A stretch of 7,922 nt of DNA from Pyrodictiaceae archaeon (GTDB lineage Archaea; Thermoproteota; Thermoprotei_A; Sulfolobales; Pyrodictiaceae): positions 1 through 7,922 of the forward strand of contig WAQM01000104.1 of the NCBI GenBank assembly GCA_015520245.1, written 5' to 3'. Of this stretch, positions 5,652 through 7,922 are shown one piece after another. The notes under the pieces are model-generated. The model searched no databases. It saw only the letters and a program-made list of their open reading frames with translations, and was not told where the DNA came from. The first letter of the stretch is position 1, and the number at the start of each line of letters is the position of its first letter. The position numbers were made by a program, and so were the translations under genes.

Positions 5652-5657
5652 GGGGAG
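5652..5657 (+). promoter_or_regulatory. Shine-Dalgarno site of the 176-residue unknown gene
   Basis: GGGGAG lies 5 nt before the ATG at 5663, the only ATG start in the window. The match to GGAGG is partial. Confidence 0.4.
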
Positions 5658-5662
5658 CCCGG

Positions 5663-6193
5663 ATGGCGTTTGAGTCCGTGGACGGCGTGGTGGCGACGCT
5701 CGGCGCGGCCGTCAGGAGGATCAGGGAGGCCATGGGTGAGGCCGGCACGCTCACCGAGCAGAGGGCTAACACCGCGATGTACAATGTGTCCGAGCTCCTC
5801 GAGCTCGTGGCCGACATGCTGTCGAAGGCGAAGTGCGTGGCAGAGGCCAAGGGCGGCTCGCCCCCCGTGGTGCAGCTCTGCGCCACCTGGAGGCTGCTGG
5901 AGGTTGAGGGCGTCCCCATGCTCATCAGAACCAAGCCGGCGACGGCGATCGCGGTCAGGGAGGGCGCCGTGGTGTTCCAGAGGGACCACGTGGTCCTCGA
6001 GCTCAGGGGCAACAAGGTGAGGCTCTGCAAGTGGAAGTACTGCAAGGAGCTGGACCCGGCGTCGAGGGAGCAGGTGATGGAGATCCTGCCCCAGCTGAAC
6101 TACCTCCTGCGCGAGGTGGGGTGGCACGTGACGAAGAGCCACGAGGCGATGGTGCTCTGCGCCAAGCGCGAGGAGCCCTCGTGCCTCCGCTAG
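5663..6193 (+). CDS. Protein of unknown function, 176 residues
   Basis: I do not recognise a family. The N-terminal third is helical (residues 1-62, including SELLELVADMLSKAK), the middle looks beta-rich (70-125: VVQLCATWRLLE, GVPMLIR, AVVFQRDHVVLELRG), and a helix follows (132-152: PASREQVMEILPQLNYLLREV). Six cysteines occur (58, 73, 122, 127, 166, 174); C122-x4-C127 (CKWKYC) is a possible metal or disulfide pair. There is no signal peptide or membrane segment. Coding is supported by the ATG start, the SD and TATA box at proper distances, codon use like its neighbours and the stop shared with lipA. It has no operon partner, so context gives no hint of a role. Confidence 0.72.
   Translation: MAFESVDGVVATLGAAVRRIREAMGEAGTLTEQRANTAMYNVSELLELVADMLSKAKCVAEAKGGSPPVVQLCATWRLLEVEGVPMLIRTKPATAIAVREGAVVFQRDHVVLELRGNKVRLCKWKYCKELDPASREQVMEILPQLNYLLREVGWHVTKSHEAMVLCAKREEPSCLR
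6190..6193. other. Second CTAG shared by convergent stop codons
   Basis: TAG on plus (6191-6193) ends the unknown gene and TAG on minus (6192-6190) ends lipA, exactly as at 2170-2173. Confidence 0.9.
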
Positions 6194-7131
6194 CCGACGA
6201 CGATCGTGGCGCCCGCGCTGCGCCCCTCCAGGTAGTCGACGGCAGCCCGGTAGGCCGCGCTGGCGGCGAAGCTGCTCCGGACCAGGGGGCCGGCCACGAC
6301 GACGGGGACCCCTGCGGCCCTCGCCTCCTCGGCGAGGACCCTGAACCCCTCGGGGGTCACGTAGAAGGCGACGGGCGCCTGGGCTGGCGTCGGCCTCAGG
6401 TACTGCCCCATGGTCAGGACGTGGACGCCCGCGGCGGCGACGTCCCTGAAGAGCTTGAGCAGGTCGTCAACGTCCTCGCCCAGCCCCAGCATCACGCCGG
6501 TCTTCACCACGACGCCGCTGGCGGCGGCGCACCTCAGCACGGACAGCGACCTCGAGTAGCTGGCCCTCTCGTCCCTCACGAGGGGGGTCAGCCTCTCGAC
6601 CGTCTCCAGGTTGTGCGAGAGCACCTCGGCCCCAGCGTCGATCACGGCGCGGACCAGGTCGCACCTGCCCCCGAAGTCGGGGACCAGGGCCTCCACCGTG
6701 ACGCCAGGCACGCGCCTCTTGACGGCCCGGACGACCTCGGCGAAGTGGCTGGCGCCCCCATCGGGTAGGTCGTCCCGGTCGACGCTCGTCAGCACCACGT
6801 ACCGCAGCCGGAGCAGCTCGACGGCCCGCGCCACCCTCTCGGGCTCGCCGGGGTCGGGCGGCGGCGGCCTCGGGCTGTGCTCGACGGCGCAGAAGCGGCA
6901 GCGCCGCGTGCAGAACCTGCCCAGCACCATGAACGTCGCCTCACCGCGCCCCCAGCACCGCGGCAGGTTGGGGCAGAGCGACTCGGAGCACACCGTCACC
7001 ACGCCGCCCCGGGCCAGCGAGGCCACCAGGGCCATCCGACGGCCGGTGGGCCTCACCCGTAGCCAGGGGGGCTTGGCGGCCGGTGGGACCCTCCACACGA
7101 CGCCCCTGAACGTGGACCAGGCCCGCTCCAC
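6190..7131 (-). CDS. lipA: Lipoyl synthase (radical SAM)
   Basis: LipA inserts two sulfur atoms into an octanoyl group held on a lipoyl-domain lysine, using S-adenosylmethionine. From the start chosen (313 residues), KPPWLRV (20-26) is the conserved entry; C48-x4-C53-x5-C59 (CSESLCPNLPRC) ligates the auxiliary [4Fe-4S] cluster; ATFMVLG precedes the radical-SAM triad C74-x3-C78-x2-C81 (CTRRCRFC); TSVDRDDLPDGG and VMLGLGE are core motifs; and RSS (285-287) carries the serine that binds the auxiliary cluster. All key residues are present, so it should be active. Two starts are possible: GTG at 7131, used because it is 36.5 bp from the promoter box as at other genes, or GTG at 7098 (302 residues), which also keeps KPPWL. 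It is divergent from a lipoyl-domain gene. Confidence 0.96.
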   Translation of the reverse strand: MERAWSTFRGVVWRVPPAAKPPWLRVRPTGRRMALVASLARGGVVTVCSESLCPNLPRCWGRGEATFMVLGRFCTRRCRFCAVEHSPRPPPPDPGEPERVARAVELLRLRYVVLTSVDRDDLPDGGASHFAEVVRAVKRRVPGVTVEALVPDFGGRCDLVRAVIDAGAEVLSHNLETVERLTPLVRDERASYSRSLSVLRCAAASGVVVKTGVMLGLGEDVDDLLKLFRDVAAAGVHVLTMGQYLRPTPAQAPVAFYVTPEGFRVLAEEARAAGVPVVVAGPLVRSSFAASAAYRAAVDYLEGRSAGATIVVG

Positions 7132-7164
7132 CGCGCCCGGCCCCGAGGGCCGCCGGCGCTGCAG

Positions 7165-7170
7165 CTTAAG
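7165..7170. promoter_or_regulatory. Palindromic TATA-like box between lipA and the lipoyl-domain gene
   Basis: CTTAAG is an exact palindrome and the only AT-rich stretch in this spacer. Its centre (7167.5) is 36.5 bp from the GTG at 7131 and 36.5 bp from the GTG at 7204. It resembles the weaker CTTAAA-type archaeal TATA box. It cannot serve an ATG at 7174, which lies 6.5 bp from the centre. Confidence 0.45.
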
Positions 7171-7203
7171 GGGATGGCACCGGCCCCCGGCCCGGGTGGG
7201 CGC

Positions 7204-7455
7204 GTGGCGGTGGAGGTCAGGGTGCCCGAGGACCTGTGGCCCACGAGGCCCTGGGAGGGCAGGCTGGTCGCGGTTCACGTCGGGGAGGGCGACTGCGTGG
7301 AGCGGGGCCAGGTGGTCGCCGAGGTCGAGGTCGAGAAGGCGGTCATAGAGGTAACGTGCCCCAGCAGGGGCAGGATCGTCAAGGTGCTGGCAAGGCCTGG
7401 GGATAGGGTGAGGCCGGGCCAGCCGCTGCTGCTCCTCGAGCCCGGCGCGTGCTAG
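7204..7455 (+). CDS. Stand-alone lipoyl-domain protein
   Basis: This 83-residue protein is one complete lipoyl (biotinyl/lipoyl attachment) domain and nothing else. It begins MAVEVRVPEDLW like an E2 lipoyl domain, and the modified lysine is K45 in EVEKAVIEV. The flanking glycines are at K-10 (GQVVAEVEVEK) and K+11 (SRG), as in E2 domains. The V-E-K-A context points to lipoylation; biotin carriers have M-K-M. There is no linker, E3-binding or acyltransferase part, so it must serve as a free swinging carrier or work with separate subunits. The start is GTG at 7204, 36.5 bp from the promoter box with GGGTGGG (7195-7201) just upstream; an ATG at 7174 would add ten Gly/Pro-rich residues. It sits between lipA and a lipoate ligase, its likely modifying enzymes. 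Confidence 0.85.
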   Translation: MAVEVRVPEDLWPTRPWEGRLVAVHVGEGDCVERGQVVAEVEVEKAVIEVTCPSRGRIVKVLARPGDRVRPGQPLLLLEPGAC

Positions 7456-7491
7456 CGGTCAGCCGAGGGTACTCTCGTCACGCGGTCCGCC
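7456..7491. other. 36-bp convergent spacer
   Basis: This is the only non-overlapping convergent junction. It contains GAGGGTACTCTC (7475-7486 region), a short imperfect palindrome. No T-rich archaeal termination tract is visible. Confidence 0.4.
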
Positions 7492-7922
7492 CTAAAGGCC
7501 TTCATCACCCCGGCCGGCTGGCAGGCCGTACCTGCGCTCCTCCAGGTCGCGCGCCAGCTCCTCCTCCTCGGGGGTTAGGCCCCCCTCCTCCAGCTTCACG
7601 CCAAGCAGCTCCTCGAACGCCTCCCTGAGCGACGCGGCGAGCTCGTGCTCGCCCACGCTGTAGCCCAGGTCCCTCAGCCCCGCCACGACCTTGCGGAGCG
7701 CCTCGACCGGCACGCGCAGCACCCGCGACCAGCTCTCGTAGTCGCCCACCTCGAGCAGCACGGTCCCATGCTGGAGCAGCTTGCCGCCGGCCCGGAGCTG
7801 GGCGCTGCCCGACACCCTGCGCCCCTCGACGTAAACCGAGGCGGAGCCCCCGCGCGCGTAGCAGAGGGGCCCGGCCGACGCCCTGTACGGCGTGGGCCTC
7901 AGCTCGGCCGGGACGCCGAGCC
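7492..7922 (-). CDS. Lipoate-protein ligase A / LipM family (N-terminus beyond window edge)
   Basis: The visible 142 C-terminal residues match the LplA/LipM catalytic domain, which activates or transfers lipoate or octanoate to a lipoyl-domain lysine. The diagnostic run is VEGRRVSGSAQ followed by GGKLLQHGTVLLE; the family has GRKxSGSAQ and a GGxLLQHGTxLL segment. The Lys that holds the acyl carbonyl is replaced by Arg (AGG, 7816-7818). The usual PND before it is GGSASVYV. The C-terminal stretch (AFEELLG, ELARDLEERRYG) matches the end of the large domain; the small C-terminal domain of bacterial LplA is absent, so a separate LplB-like partner, or a LipM-type transfer, is possible. The GTG at 7815 is internal, not the start. 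It is convergent with the lipoyl-domain gene. Confidence 0.88.
   Translation of the reverse strand, partial: LGVPAELRPTPYRASAGPLCYARGGSASVYVEGRRVSGSAQLRAGGKLLQHGTVLLEVGDYESWSRVLRVPVEALRKVVAGLRDLGYSVGEHELAASLREAFEELLGVKLEEGGLTPEEEELARDLEERRYGLPAGRGDEGL

Noticed and set aside
5591..6142. Minus-strand extension of the nucleotidyltransferase frame to 6142
   Set aside because: It runs antisense to the 176-residue gene, gives His/Arg/Leu low-complexity protein, and crosses the TATA box at 5622-5628.
6031..6768. 245-codon plus-strand frame opposite lipA
   Set aside because: Shadow of a confident LipA gene; composition is Gly/Asp/His/Ala text without a fold.
662..7165. 8-bp palindromes beside each TATA box (GGGGCCCC 662-669, CGGGCCCG 3815-3822, GCTGCAGC 7158-7165)
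   Set aside because: At this GC content an 8-bp palindrome is expected about once in every two spacers by rough calculation, and the sequences differ, so they are not a shared operator.
7132..7278. LipA start at 7278
   Set aside because: It would run through the divergent promoter and antisense to the lipoyl domain; no LipA has such a low-complexity leader.
1..7922. tRNA, rRNA, CRISPR, insertion sequence or riboswitch
   Set aside because: No TPsiC-like loop, repeat-spacer array, transposase motif or terminal inverted repeat was seen, and no spacer exceeds about 80 bp.

Overview
The window is GC-rich (roughly 70% by eye) and looks archaeal, most likely from a hyperthermophilic crenarchaeon (Thermoproteota). 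Reasons: Arg is often AGG; nine of the ten visible start codons are GTG or TTG; promoter-like TTATA or TTAA boxes lie 31-42 bp from the starts instead of -10/-35 pairs; and the gene set (lone TatA, COG1665-like nucleotidyltransferase, double-SIS protein, classical LipA) fits. I cannot name the genus.

There are eleven protein genes and no RNA genes, mobile elements or CRISPR. In order: a crotonase-fold enoyl-CoA hydratase (-, cut by the left edge); a multi-[4Fe-4S] protein (+); TatA (-); a small unknown protein (+); an ornithine cyclodeaminase/mu-crystallin family reductase (-); a double-SIS sugar-phosphate protein (+); a predicted nucleotidyltransferase (-); an unknown 176-residue protein (+); lipoyl synthase LipA (-); a stand-alone lipoyl domain (+); and a LplA/LipM-type lipoate ligase (-, cut by the right edge).

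The organisation stands out. No two neighbours share a strand, so there are five divergent and five convergent pairs and no operon. With the starts chosen here the divergent spacers are 72-78 bp, and each holds one AT-rich box near its middle. I read these as shared, roughly symmetric TATA boxes firing both ways. Convergent pairs overlap at their 3' ends by 4, 29, 60 and 4 bp, and the last pair is 36 bp apart, which leaves almost no room for terminators.

The clearest functional theme is protein lipoylation on the right: LipA makes the cofactor on an octanoylated or related domain, a free lipoyl domain is a candidate acceptor, and the LplA/LipM-like enzyme would attach the acyl group. The ligase has Arg where the catalytic Lys of the family is expected. 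The other genes (beta-oxidation or CoA chemistry, Fe-S redox, Tat export, imine/amino-acid reduction, sugar phosphates) have no evident common pathway.
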